This document shows positions 9,111 through 18,496 of a stretch of 64,000 nt of DNA, in pieces. The position numbers and the translations under genes were made by a program. Location of the stretch: the NCBI RefSeq assembly GCF_016134045.1, contig NZ_CP065915.1, positions 1,364,001 through 1,428,000 on the forward strand, in the 5' to 3' direction. Source of the stretch: Pelagovum pacificum. GTDB lineage: Bacteria > Pseudomonadota > Alphaproteobacteria > Rhodobacterales > Rhodobacteraceae. The notes under the pieces are model-generated. The model did no database searches. It was not told the origin of the DNA and was given only the letters and a program-made list of their open reading frames with translations. The number at the start of each line of letters is the position of its first letter. Position 1 is the first letter of the stretch.

Positions 9111-11360
9111 GTGACTGACTTCCACACCCGCTTGCTCACCAAGCCAATCTGGAATTGGGCCAAGCAATCGCTCCCGACATTGTCCGAAACGGAACGCGAG
9201 GCGCTCAACGCGGGTGAGGTCTGGTGGGAAGCAGAATTGTTCTCGGGAAATCCCGACTGGTCCAAACTGCACGACGTGGTGGACCCGAAGATGTCGGACG
9301 AAGAACAGGCGTTCTTCGATGGACCCGTCACCGATCTCTGCCAGATGATCGACGATTGGAAGATCAATCACGAGGACGGCGACCTGCCTCCGGAAGTCTG
9401 GGATTTCCTTCGCGAGAACAAGTTCTTCGGAATGATTATCGCCAAGGACCACGGCGGCCTCGGGTTCTCGGCCTTCGCCCATTCCGAGATCGTACGCTTC
9501 ATCTCCACACGCTCCGTCGCCGCCGCGGTGACAGTCATGGTCCCCAATTCGCTTGGCCCCGGCGAATTGCTACACCAGTTCGGCACCGAGGATCAGAAGC
9601 ATCACTGGCTCCCCCGCCTCGCTGACGGGCGCGAGTTGCCGGCCTTCGGACTGACCAGCGACGAGGCGGGCTCTGATGCCGGTGCTATGGTCGATGACGG
9701 GGTGGTCTGCCGGGGTGACTGGCATGGCGAAGAGGTGCTGGGCATCCGCCTCAACTGGGCCAAGCGCTATATCACCCTTTCGCCGGTCTGCACCGTCCTC
9801 GGGATTGCCTTCAAACTGAGGGATCCGGACGGGCTGATCGGCGACACGCCCGATATTGGCATAACCTGCGCCCTTGTCCCCACGGACTTGCCCGGAGTTG
9901 AAACCGGGCGGCGGCATATCCCGTCATCCACCATGTTCATGAACGGGCCGACGACCGGCACAGATGTCTTCATTCCCCTCGATCACATCATCGGCGGGCA
10001 GGACTATGCCGGCAAGGGCTGGATGATGTTGATGAGTGCGCTGGCCGCCGGGCGTGGCATCTCGCTGCCCTCGATGGGCTGTGCGGCCATCGCCCTGTCC
10101 GCCCACACGACCGGCGCCTATGCCCGCATTCGTGAGCAGTTCGGCCTGCCCATCGGCAAGTTCGGCGGCGTGCAGGAACGGCTTGGCCGGCTCGCGGCGG
10201 ATGCCTACTCGATGGATGCCGCGCGACGGTTGACCTGCGCGGGGCTGGACGAGGGCAGGGCGCTTTCGGTCGTTTCGGCCATCATGAAGGCGCACGCTAC
10301 CTTCCGGATGCGGGAGGCCATCGACGACGCGATGGATGTCCATTCGGGCAAGGCGGTGATCGACGGGCCCAAGAACTACTTGTTGCCACTCTACCGCGCG
10401 GTGCCCATCGGGATCACCGTCGAGGGGGCCAACATCGTCACCCGCAGCCTTATCATCTTTGGCCAGGGCGGAATCCGGGCGCATCCCTACATGCTGGACC
10501 ACATGCTGGCCCTGCAGGAAGGGGACCCCCACAAATCGCTGGCGATGTTCGACAAGTCTTTCTGGGCCCATGTCGGGCACAGCACGCGGACGCTGTTCCG
10601 CAGCTGGGGCCGCGGCCTGACTGGCGGGAGGTTCGCTCCGGCGCCCGACGCGGGCGCGGCAACGCCGATCTACCGCAAGCTGTCGCGCTGGTCCGCGGCC
10701 TACGCGCTCACGGCCGATTTGCTGTTCCTGAGCCTCGGCGGCGCGCTTAAGCGCAAGGAGATGATCTCCGGACGGATGGGCGACATCCTGTCCGAGATGT
10801 ACATCCTTTCGGCGGCACTCAAGCGGTGGGAAGACGAGGGTAGGCAGGAGGCGGACCTGCCTGTGCTCCGGTACGTCGCCGCCGATGCGTTTCACAATAT
10901 CCAGACCGCGCTCGACGAGGTCGTGACAAATATGCCCGCACGTTGGGCGGCCTGGATCCTGCGGCTGTTCGCCATGCCCGGACGGACCGAGCGCAAGCCG
11001 GACGACCGCACTGTCGAGGGCTGCAGCGACATCCTCTACGATGCCGGCGAAGCCCGGACCCGCGTGACCGGGCGCATTGCCGGCGGCTGCAACCGTGACG
11101 GGGTCGAACTTCTGGACGCCTGCTTCGCCAAGGTGACCGAGATGGCCCCCGTCATGAAACGCCTGCGCGAGGCGGACAAGGCCCCGGAGGAGGCGCTGGA
11201 ACTTGGTCTGCTCTCCGAGGCGGAGATGGACGGGATCGAGGTGATGCAGCGCCTGCGCGACGCGGTCATCGCGGTCGACGACTACTCGCCCGAGGCCTTT
11301 GCAGCGCTCTTTCGCTCCAAAACGATGCCCGCCCATTCTGGTCAGGAGGCCGCCGAATGA
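9111..11360 (+). CDS. fadE: Acyl-CoA dehydrogenase, FadE type
   Basis: FadE-type enzymes catalyse the first, FAD-dependent step of fatty-acid beta-oxidation. The 749-aa protein has the extended FadE layout: an N-terminal lead, an acyl-CoA dehydrogenase core from about residue 80 to 480, and a C-terminal DUF1974-like extension. Core motifs include GMIIAKDHGGLGFSAFAHSE, FGLTSDEAGSDAGAM, YRAVPIGITVEGANIVTRSL and FGQGGIRAHPYM. GTG at 9111 is chosen because AAAGGGGAG precedes it by 6 bases; an upstream GTG at 9078 has no such site. The stop overlaps the thiolase start (ATGA). It heads a four-gene degradation operon within the putative island. Confidence 0.9.
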   Translation: MTDFHTRLLTKPIWNWAKQSLPTLSETEREALNAGEVWWEAELFSGNPDWSKLHDVVDPKMSDEEQAFFDGPVTDLCQMIDDWKINHEDGDLPPEVWDFLRENKFFGMIIAKDHGGLGFSAFAHSEIVRFISTRSVAAAVTVMVPNSLGPGELLHQFGTEDQKHHWLPRLADGRELPAFGLTSDEAGSDAGAMVDDGVVCRGDWHGEEVLGIRLNWAKRYITLSPVCTVLGIAFKLRDPDGLIGDTPDIGITCALVPTDLPGVETGRRHIPSSTMFMNGPTTGTDVFIPLDHIIGGQDYAGKGWMMLMSALAAGRGISLPSMGCAAIALSAHTTGAYARIREQFGLPIGKFGGVQERLGRLAADAYSMDAARRLTCAGLDEGRALSVVSAIMKAHATFRMREAIDDAMDVHSGKAVIDGPKNYLLPLYRAVPIGITVEGANIVTRSLIIFGQGGIRAHPYMLDHMLALQEGDPHKSLAMFDKSFWAHVGHSTRTLFRSWGRGLTGGRFAPAPDAGAATPIYRKLSRWSAAYALTADLLFLSLGGALKRKEMISGRMGDILSEMYILSAALKRWEDEGRQEADLPVLRYVAADAFHNIQTALDEVVTNMPARWAAWILRLFAMPGRTERKPDDRTVEGCSDILYDAGEARTRVTGRIAGGCNRDGVELLDACFAKVTEMAPVMKRLREADKAPEEALELGLLSEAEMDGIEVMQRLRDAVIAVDDYSPEAFAALFRSKTMPAHSGQEAAE

Positions 11361-12652
11361 CGCACCCAAACGGTCAGCGCGTGTTCCTCGTCGACGGCGC
11401 GCGTACCCCCTTCCTCAAGGCGAAGTCCGGCCCCGGTCCGTTCACGCCGGTCGACCTGGCCGTTCAGTGCGGGCGGCCATTGCTGGCGCGGCAACCATTC
11501 GACAAGGCGGCGATCGACCTTGTCATTCTTGGCTGCGTCAACGTCATCGCGGAGGAGATGAACCCCGCCCGGGTCGCCGGACTGCGGCTCGGCCTGCCGG
11601 AGTCGACGGTGGGGTTCTCTGTCCAGATCAACTGCGGTTCGGGCATGCAGAGCATCGACACGGCTTATCGCTATATCCGTGACGGCAGTCACCAGATGAT
11701 CCTCGCCGGCGGGGCGGAGGCGTTGAGCCATGCGCCCCTGACCTTGCGCCAGTCGGCCGTCGAATGGTTCGGCCGGATGAGCGCGGCGAAGGGACCGATG
11801 GAACAGGCCAGACTGATGGCCGGGATCAAGCCGGATTTCTTCAAGCCCGTCGTCGGACTCGAGCGCGGCCTGACCGACCCGATCACCACGCTCAGCATGG
11901 GCCAGACCGCCGAAGTGCTGGCCCACCGCTTTGGCATCGACCGCAAGTCAGCGGATGCCTACGCCATGGAGAGCCATCACCGCTTGGCCGCTGCCCAGTC
12001 CGAGGGGCGCTTGGCCGATGAGCTCATGCCCGCCTTCGACTTGGACGGCACCGTCTACGACCACGATGACGGCCTGAGGCCCGACAGCGACATGGCGGGG
12101 CTAGCCAAGCCCAAACCAGTGTTCGAGCGCCCCTATGGCAAGGTCACCGCCGGCAACTCCAGCCAGATCACCGACGGCGCCAGCTGGTGCATCCTCGCTT
12201 CCGAGCGCGCGATCGAGGCGCATGGGCTGCAGCCGATCGCCGAGATCACCGACAGCGAGTGGGCGGGCCTCGACCCGTCGATCATGGGTCTGGGGCCAGT
12301 GCTGGCCTCCACCCCCATCGCACAGCGGCACGGGCTCTCGGTCGAGGACATCGACCTGTGGGAGCTGAACGAGGCCTTCGCCGCACAGGTCCTGTCCTGT
12401 CTTGCCGCTTGGAACGATGAGGATTTCTGCCGCGAGGTCCTTGGCATGGACGGTGCCTTCGGCCGTATCGACCGGGACCGACTGAACGTCGATGGCGGGG
12501 CGATCTCGCTTGGCCATCCTGTCGGCACCAGTGGCAATCGGATCGTTCTGCATCTCGCCAACGCGATGAAGTCCCGCGGTGCCAAGCGAGGCATCGCGAC
12601 AGAATGCATCGGCGGTGGGCTTGGCGGCGCGATGCTGCTGGAGGCTGTGTGA
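11357..12652 (+). CDS. fadI: Acetyl-CoA C-acyltransferase (thiolase), FadI type
   Basis: This is the thiolase of beta-oxidation, cleaving 3-ketoacyl-CoA to acetyl-CoA and a shortened acyl-CoA. The 431-aa length and the sequence resemble FadI more than FadA or PhaA. The nucleophile is Cys93 in QINCGSGMQS; the catalytic pair near the C-terminus is His387 in SLGHPVGTSGNR and Cys417 in TECIGGGLGG. The start overlaps the fadE stop by 4 bases, and the stop overlaps the next start by one base, which fits a tightly coupled operon. Confidence 0.94.
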   Translation: MTHPNGQRVFLVDGARTPFLKAKSGPGPFTPVDLAVQCGRPLLARQPFDKAAIDLVILGCVNVIAEEMNPARVAGLRLGLPESTVGFSVQINCGSGMQSIDTAYRYIRDGSHQMILAGGAEALSHAPLTLRQSAVEWFGRMSAAKGPMEQARLMAGIKPDFFKPVVGLERGLTDPITTLSMGQTAEVLAHRFGIDRKSADAYAMESHHRLAAAQSEGRLADELMPAFDLDGTVYDHDDGLRPDSDMAGLAKPKPVFERPYGKVTAGNSSQITDGASWCILASERAIEAHGLQPIAEITDSEWAGLDPSIMGLGPVLASTPIAQRHGLSVEDIDLWELNEAFAAQVLSCLAAWNDEDFCREVLGMDGAFGRIDRDRLNVDGGAISLGHPVGTSGNRIVLHLANAMKSRGAKRGIATECIGGGLGGAMLLEAV

Positions 12653-14727
12653 TGACCGGACATGTTCTTGAATTCCTGGGTGAAACCAAGCTCGAGCTGG
12701 GGCCCGTCGGCGACGTGCAAGGGAACTGGCGCACGGGCAGGGACGACGCGAATATCCTCTGGCTGGTCCTCGACAAGGCGGACAGCAGCGTCAACACGAT
12801 TTCCGAAGAGGTGATCCGCGAACTTCGCGACCACGTCGCCGCAGCGGAGGCGGACAAGCCCGCCGCCGTCGTCATCCGTTCGGCCAAGAAGGCTGGCTTC
12901 GCCGCCGGGGCCGACATCACCTCGTTCGACAGGATGTCCGACGATGGCGCTGCGGACCTGCTGCGGCAGGGGCACGATGTGCTCGACCGGATCGAGGCGC
13001 TGACCTGTCCGACCATCTGCGTCGTGCACGGCTCGGCGCTCGGCGCGGGGTTCGAACTCGCGCTGGCCTGCGACTACCGGATTGCCGTTTCGGGTGCGTC
13101 TTTCGGATTTCCGGAGGTTCAGCTTGGCCTGCACCCGGGCCTAGGAGGCACCTTCCGACTGCCGGCGCTTATCGGTCCGACCGACGCGATGACGATGATG
13201 CTGACCGGCAAGACCGCGCATACCAAGCGGGCGAAGTCCCAAGGCATCGTCGATGCAGTCGTCGAAGAGCGGCACGTGGGTGCGGCAGTGGCCGCCGCGG
13301 CAAAGGGCGAGATCGAGCGCCAGTCTCCCGGCCTGTCGTCCCGTGCCTTCGGACTTGGACAGGCGCGCAGCCTCGCCGCACGTCAGATGCGCAGCAGGAC
13401 CGAGGAAAAGGCCCCGAAGGACCATTATCCCGCGCCCTACGCCCTGATTGACCTTTGGGAAGACCATGGCGACGACCGGGCTGCGATGCAGTCGGGCGAG
13501 ATCGACAGCTTCGCCGCCCTTCTGAAGACCGAGACTTCGAAGAACCTCCGGCGCGTGTTCTTCCTGCGCCAGGCGCTCAAGGACGCGGGGCGGGGCGATG
13601 ACGGCATCGACCATGTCCACGTCATCGGCGCTGGCGAGATGGGAGCCGAGATCGCTGCGATGGCCGCGATCAAAGGCAAATGGGTGACACTGGGCGACGT
13701 CGAGACATCGCCGCTCGGCAAGGCGATGAAGACCGCCGCCGGGATTTGCAGAGACAAGCACCTGACCGGGCCCGAGACGCGCGATGCCCTCGACCGGCTG
13801 ATGCCGGACCCGAACGGCTATGGCCTTGCCCGCGCCGATCTGGTGATCGAGGCCGCGAGCGAAGCGCAGGAGGTGAAGGAAAAGATCTTCACCGGCCTCA
13901 AGGACAAGCTGAAAGAGGGCGCTATCCTCGCGACCAATACCTCGAGCCTGTCCATCGAGCTCCTCTCCAAGGCCGCGCCGGATGCGACGCGCTTTGCCGG
14001 CCTGCATTTCTTCAACCCGGTATCGAAGATCGACCTTGTCGAGGTCGTGCGTGGGCCGGAGACAAGCGACGATACTGCCGGACGGCTGGCTGCCTATTGC
14101 GGCGCGACAGGCAAGCTGTCCGCGCCGATCGGCGATTATCCGGGCTTCGTGGTGAACCGGGCTCTGGTGCCCTACATGCTGGAAGCGATGGTGCTGATGG
14201 ACGAAGGGGTCTCCAAGGAGCTCATCGACACGGCCGCCCTGCGCTTCGGAATGCCGATGGGACCAGTGACGCTGGCCGATCAGGTCGGGCTCGACATCGG
14301 GCTGCACGTCGCCGAAAGCCTGCAGCGAAGCCTCGACAAGCCCATGCCGCCGATCAGCGACGACCTGCGCCGGCGGGTCGAAGCGGGCAACCTCGGCAAG
14401 AAGACGGGGCAGGGGTTCTACGACTGGTCGGACGGCATGCCGCACCCCGACGCGGATCTCGACGATGCACCGGACGACCTGACCGACCGGCTGATCCTGC
14501 CGATGCTGAACGCCTGTGCCGAGGTGCTGCGCGAGGGTGTGGCGAGGGATGCCGATCAGCTGGACGGCGCGATGATCTTCGCGACCGGCTGGGCGCCGTT
14601 CCGTGGTGGGCCGATGCACTATGCCAAGACCCGCGGTGTCGAGGCTATCACCGCCGCGCTGAAGAAGCTGGAAGAGGCCCACGGGCCGCGGTTCGCGCCC
14701 GACCCGGGATGGTCCGACATTGGCTGA
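12652..14727 (+). CDS. fadJ: 3-hydroxyacyl-CoA dehydrogenase / enoyl-CoA hydratase, FadJ/FadB type
   Basis: The multifunctional alpha subunit hydrates enoyl-CoA and oxidises 3-hydroxyacyl-CoA. In the 691-aa protein the crotonase domain (about 1-200) keeps the oxyanion region GSALGAGFELALACDYRIA and both catalytic Glu residues (in GFELA and in FPEVQLGLHPGLGG). The dehydrogenase half has the NAD-binding VHVIGAGEMGAEIA near residue 323 and the catalytic His/Glu pair in LHFFNPVSKIDLVEVV near 452-465. A C-terminal 3HCDH repeat follows. The start ATG at 12652 overlaps the thiolase stop. With the thiolase it should form the alpha2beta2-type trifunctional complex. Confidence 0.94.
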   Translation: MTGHVLEFLGETKLELGPVGDVQGNWRTGRDDANILWLVLDKADSSVNTISEEVIRELRDHVAAAEADKPAAVVIRSAKKAGFAAGADITSFDRMSDDGAADLLRQGHDVLDRIEALTCPTICVVHGSALGAGFELALACDYRIAVSGASFGFPEVQLGLHPGLGGTFRLPALIGPTDAMTMMLTGKTAHTKRAKSQGIVDAVVEERHVGAAVAAAAKGEIERQSPGLSSRAFGLGQARSLAARQMRSRTEEKAPKDHYPAPYALIDLWEDHGDDRAAMQSGEIDSFAALLKTETSKNLRRVFFLRQALKDAGRGDDGIDHVHVIGAGEMGAEIAAMAAIKGKWVTLGDVETSPLGKAMKTAAGICRDKHLTGPETRDALDRLMPDPNGYGLARADLVIEAASEAQEVKEKIFTGLKDKLKEGAILATNTSSLSIELLSKAAPDATRFAGLHFFNPVSKIDLVEVVRGPETSDDTAGRLAAYCGATGKLSAPIGDYPGFVVNRALVPYMLEAMVLMDEGVSKELIDTAALRFGMPMGPVTLADQVGLDIGLHVAESLQRSLDKPMPPISDDLRRRVEAGNLGKKTGQGFYDWSDGMPHPDADLDDAPDDLTDRLILPMLNACAEVLREGVARDADQLDGAMIFATGWAPFRGGPMHYAKTRGVEAITAALKKLEEAHGPRFAPDPGWSDIG

Positions 14728-16549
14728 CGGGCCGGTCGTCTACACCGATGCCGACACTATGGCGCGGGATATATTCAAGGCGACGGACGGCGAAGTGCGG
14801 CTGGCTCTGCCACTTGGCCTGGGCAAGCCGATCACGCTCGTAAACGCGCTGGTGCGCTTGGCGGCATCCGACCGCGCGTTGTCACTCAGTATCTTCACGG
14901 CCCTCACGCTGCGTCGCCCCGAGCCATCGAGCGACATGGAACAGAGGTTCCTCGGTCCCGCGCTCGATCGGCTCTTCGGGTCGTCGCCGCCGCTCCTTTA
15001 TGCGCAGATGATCTCCGAAGGCAGGCTGCCGGACAATATCGAGGTCTCGGAGTTCTTCTTTCAGGGCGGAAGCTGGCTCGGCAACGACTACGCGCAGCGG
15101 CACTACATTTCCGCCAATTACACTCACGCCCGTGACGTGCTGATCGCGCAGCGTCCGAATTTGCTGGCGCAGTTGATGCCCCGTCAGGGTGAGCGGTTCA
15201 GCATGTCCTGCAACACCGACATTTCCGCCGACCTGTTCGCCATGAGGGCCGCCGGCACGCTCGACTTCATCGCGGTGGCCGAGCTGAATGACGCGCTTCC
15301 CTTCATGGAGGGACCGGCGACCATTGGGGAAGATGAGCTGGCAATGGTGCTGGAGCCGGTCGAACAGGTCGACCTCTTCTCCGTGCCCAAGCGCCCGGTG
15401 ACGCGGGCTCAGCATGCCATCGCGGCGCACGTCTCTCGCCTCGTTCCCGACGGCGGGACTCTGCAGATCGGTATAGGCGGGATCGGCGACGCCGTGGCAC
15501 ACGCGCTCATCCGCCGCGACAAGGGCGAGATGGATCCGATCTGGGGCGATGCCCCGATGCCCCTGCAGGGCCATGAGACCGGCTCCTTCGAAACCGGCCT
15601 GTATGCCGTATCCGAGATGCTCGTAAGCGGTTTGGTTGCCCTGTTCGATGCCGGCGTGGTGCGGCGCGAAGTGGACGGAGCCTGCATCCACGCCGGCTTC
15701 TTTGTCGATGCTCGGGACATGTATCGCCGTCTGCGGGACATGCCAGCCGAGCGGCGGGCGAAGATCGAGATGATGCCGGTCAGTTTTACCAATGCGCTCT
15801 ACGGGGACGAGTCTGCAAAACGTGCCGCCCGGCGTGACGCAAGGTTTGTGAACGGTGCCATGCAGGTCAGCCTGCTCGGGGACGCGATGTCGGACTCGGC
15901 CTCTCCGGGTCATGTGGTCAGCGGGGTGGGCGGGCAGCTCAATTTCTTCGAACAGGCCTTGGCGCTGGACGGGGCACACTCCGTCCTGACCCTTCCGGCA
16001 ACGCGTGAGAGCAATGGCAAGCTGAACTCTAATATCGTCTGGCAACTGACTGCGACGACGGTGCCGCGTCACATGCGGGACATCGTGGTGACGGAATACG
16101 GCGTCGCATTTCTGCGCGGCCAGTCGGATGAGGAGGTCATTAAGCGGCTCGTGTGCATTGCCGACAGCAGGTTCCAGCCGGACCTCCTGAAGCGGGCGAA
16201 GTCCGAAGGAAAGCTCTCCCGCAATTGGCAGGTTCCGGAAAGGCACTCATCCAACACACCCGACATGCTGGTGCGCTGGCTTGAACCGCACAAGCAGACC
16301 CTTCCGGATTTTCCATTCGGAACGGACTTCACTCAGCTTGAGCAGGACCTATTGCCGGCTCTTGCGCGGCTCAGATCGGCGGCTGCGGACAAAAAGAAGC
16401 TGGCCGCGCTGATATGGGTCTCCTTCACCGGGCGCCCCCATCCGAACGAAGCCCGCTTAATAAAGAGGATGGGTTTTCCTGGCACGCAGCGTGTTCTCGA
16501 ATCCCCGGTCACCCGGGCCCTTCGCGGGGCCCTGCGATCGACTGTCTAG
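14720..16549 (+). CDS. Acetyl-CoA hydrolase/transferase family protein
   Basis: A 609-aa protein of the acetyl-CoA hydrolase/CoA-transferase family (succinyl-CoA:acetate transferase, 4-hydroxybutyrate CoA transferase and relatives). Family landmarks are LPLGLGKPITLVNAL near the N-terminus, GGTLQIGIGGIGDAVAHAL around residue 250, and a long C-terminal domain with GVGGQLNFFEQALALDGAHS and VVTEYGVAFLRGQS. It is longer than the usual ~430-500 aa. The TTG at 14720 overlaps the fadJ stop; an in-frame ATG at 14759 is the alternative. As the fourth gene of the fad operon it probably moves or frees CoA from an acid product or activates the substrate, but its acyl specificity cannot be read. Confidence 0.78.
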   Translation: MADGPVVYTDADTMARDIFKATDGEVRLALPLGLGKPITLVNALVRLAASDRALSLSIFTALTLRRPEPSSDMEQRFLGPALDRLFGSSPPLLYAQMISEGRLPDNIEVSEFFFQGGSWLGNDYAQRHYISANYTHARDVLIAQRPNLLAQLMPRQGERFSMSCNTDISADLFAMRAAGTLDFIAVAELNDALPFMEGPATIGEDELAMVLEPVEQVDLFSVPKRPVTRAQHAIAAHVSRLVPDGGTLQIGIGGIGDAVAHALIRRDKGEMDPIWGDAPMPLQGHETGSFETGLYAVSEMLVSGLVALFDAGVVRREVDGACIHAGFFVDARDMYRRLRDMPAERRAKIEMMPVSFTNALYGDESAKRAARRDARFVNGAMQVSLLGDAMSDSASPGHVVSGVGGQLNFFEQALALDGAHSVLTLPATRESNGKLNSNIVWQLTATTVPRHMRDIVVTEYGVAFLRGQSDEEVIKRLVCIADSRFQPDLLKRAKSEGKLSRNWQVPERHSSNTPDMLVRWLEPHKQTLPDFPFGTDFTQLEQDLLPALARLRSAAADKKKLAALIWVSFTGRPHPNEARLIKRMGFPGTQRVLESPVTRALRGALRSTV

Positions 16550-16705
16550 GGCCAGACTGCCAACGTACTGGACGATGATGTGACGGATGGCAAACTTCCA
16601 AACCCAATCTGGAGTAACCGTCACACAGCCACAGGTAATTCGTCGCTGTTCTAGTCGCCTGCTGGGAGCCGGTGCGTCGCTGCGGTTCAAAGACCACTGA
16701 AAGTA

Positions 16706-16725
16706 GTCTCCCGGCTTCGGGAGAC
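16706..16725. terminator. GC hairpin between the fad operon and the AraC gene
   Basis: GTCTCCCG and CGGGAGAC form a perfect 8-bp stem with loop GCTT. It lies between convergent genes; no T tract follows on either strand, so intrinsic termination is uncertain. Confidence 0.4.
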
Positions 16726-16769
16726 ACTCGCTAGATGGTACCATGGCCGAACATCAAATTTGGGCGGGG

Positions 16770-16786
16770 AGCGGTCGTCCGCTGCG
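16770..16786 (+). repeat. Dispersed intergenic motif, copy 1
   Basis: AGCGGTCGTCCGCTGCG, one of seven related 17-mers in gene-poor gaps of this window (consensus about AGCGGWCNTTCGCTGCG). Confidence 0.45.
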
Positions 16787-16815
16787 TCGGCGACTAGCGG
16801 GTAGAGTATGGGAGA

Positions 16816-17697
16816 TCATTTGGCTGGGTCGGCAATTTGCCGGAGCGCTTCGGCATCCCGCCGGGGTGGCGCGCCGAATAGGCGTTTGTACTCCCGTGAG
16901 AACTGCGAGCTACTTTCGTAGCCGACGGCGTAAGCAACAGCTGCCGCCTCGGCCTGCTCGGAAACGAGCCTGCGGCGCGCTTCGTGCAGACGTAATTGTT
17001 TCTGGTACTGCAGGGGGCTCACACCTGTGACTGTCTTGAAGCGCCGGTGGAACACTGAAACACTCATTCCCGCCACGGCAGCCATGGCACTGACGCTCAG
17101 CTTTTCAGAATGGAACTGCCGAATCCATGCCATGGCGCGCCGAATATGCGACAGCCGGGAGTCGACCGAAGCAATCTGGCGCAGTAGGCTGCCCTGCCGT
17201 CCCATCAGCAAGCGCAGCATCAGTTCACGCTCCAGATGGGGCGCCATGACAGGGGCCTCTTCGGTGCGATCGAGCAGATCGGCGAGGCGGCGCCACGCTT
17301 CGAGCATGGAGGGGGCGGCGGTCGAGACATTGTATCCCGACTCGAGCGGATTGTTCGGCAACTCGTTCACATCGAGGAGGAGCGCTGAGATGATGGCGGG
17401 ATCGAGCAAAAGGTTCAGAGACAGGAAGGGTTCTTCCGGCGTTGCCTCGCAGACCTGGCCCATTGCGGTGACTTCGGCGACGACTACCATGCATTCGCCC
17501 GGACCGTACGAGAAGACAGAATCTCCAATGAAAGTGCGTTTGCGCCCCTGGAGCACCAAGCAGACGACTGGCTCATAGATAAGGCCTGCGGCGTCAGTAG
17601 GATTGTCGATGCGGTAAAGATGGAGCCTGGGAAGCAAAGGATTCTGCAGGCCGGCGTGGCGCAAAACTATGGGTTTCATGGCGCATATCTCTGACAT
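16816..17697 (-). CDS. AraC family transcriptional regulator
   Basis: A 293-aa regulator with an AraC_N-type ligand-binding domain (about residues 25-175; PVVCLVLQGRKRTFIGD, FSYGPGECMVV) and a C-terminal pair of helix-turn-helix motifs (about 205-285; LSVSAMAAVAGMSVSVFHR and AAAVAYAVGYESSSQFSREY). Proteins with this N-domain often control neighbouring oxidoreductase or detoxification genes. It diverges from the glutathione-transferase gene across about 140 bases, making that gene the most likely target. An alternative start is an ATG six codons downstream (17679). Confidence 0.88.
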   Translation of the reverse strand: MSEICAMKPIVLRHAGLQNPLLPRLHLYRIDNPTDAAGLIYEPVVCLVLQGRKRTFIGDSVFSYGPGECMVVVAEVTAMGQVCEATPEEPFLSLNLLLDPAIISALLLDVNELPNNPLESGYNVSTAAPSMLEAWRRLADLLDRTEEAPVMAPHLERELMLRLLMGRQGSLLRQIASVDSRLSHIRRAMAWIRQFHSEKLSVSAMAAVAGMSVSVFHRRFKTVTGVSPLQYQKQLRLHEARRRLVSEQAEAAAVAYAVGYESSSQFSREYKRLFGAPPRRDAEALRQIADPAK

Positions 17698-17836
17698 TCC
17701 GCCATCACAGAATACATGCGTGGAAATATCAAGCTTACAGCAGGATCAGGCAATCATCCGAGGGCAACAGGCATCCGGAAACGCCCTGCGCCAGCATAGG
17801 TGGGAGCTATACAAAAAGAAGACGAAGGAACCTGTC

Positions 17837-18496
17837 ATGATTTTCTACGACGCTGACAACCCAACACCCAATGTGATGCCGGTGCGCATGTTCCTGCATG
17901 AGCGAGGCGGATTGGACGTTGAGACTCGGGTTGTCCGGTTGGCCGCACTGGAGAACCGTATGCGGGAATACCGCAAGACCGTGAATGCGAGAGGCGAGGT
18001 TCCGGCTCTACGCAGCAAGGACGGTCATGTCGTCACCGAATCCATTGCGATTTGCGAGTACCTTGATGAGGTGGCATCGGGCGGAAGATCGCTTGTCGGG
18101 GAAACGGCAGGTGAGCGTGCTACAGTTCGCATGTGGACCCGGCGAGTCGATCTGGAGATTGCCCAACCGGTAGTCGCCTGGTGGCGTGGAAGTGCCGATG
18201 CAGAGGATCTCTACATGGGCTTCCGCACGCTGGCTCCTGAGGGCCAGCGCTATCACCGGCTGCTTGCCGACCAAGGGATGAACAGGCTGAACGAGGAGAT
18301 CGAGGGCCGGGACTATATCTGCGGCGATAGGATGATGCTCGCCGACATCATCCTGTTTAGCTGCATGTTCACGATGTCCTTTACGGGATCATGGATAAAC
18401 AATCCGAACCGGATCCATCTTGCCGCCTGGTTCGCCCGGATGCATTCGTCGGCGTCAGCCCGGGCCGCCTTGGAATCGGTTGCTGACAGCACGTGA
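17837..18496 (+). CDS. Glutathione S-transferase family protein
   Basis: A 219-aa soluble GST-like protein. The N-terminal thioredoxin-like domain (1-80) opens with FYDADNPTPNVMPVRMFLHE. It carries the cis-Pro segment GEVPALRSKDGHVVTESIAICEYL (given here only as a landmark, residues about 53-76), with the ES pair that binds the glutathione gamma-glutamyl group. The helical C-domain follows with DYICGDRMMLADIILF. The catalytic Ser/Tyr/Cys position near residue 8-12 is not a typical one. ATG at 17837 follows AAGGAACC; the long upstream open frame lies in the divergent promoter and is rejected. It is divergent from the AraC regulator. Confidence 0.85.
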   Translation: MIFYDADNPTPNVMPVRMFLHERGGLDVETRVVRLAALENRMREYRKTVNARGEVPALRSKDGHVVTESIAICEYLDEVASGGRSLVGETAGERATVRMWTRRVDLEIAQPVVAWWRGSADAEDLYMGFRTLAPEGQRYHRLLADQGMNRLNEEIEGRDYICGDRMMLADIILFSCMFTMSFTGSWINNPNRIHLAAWFARMHSSASARAALESVADST

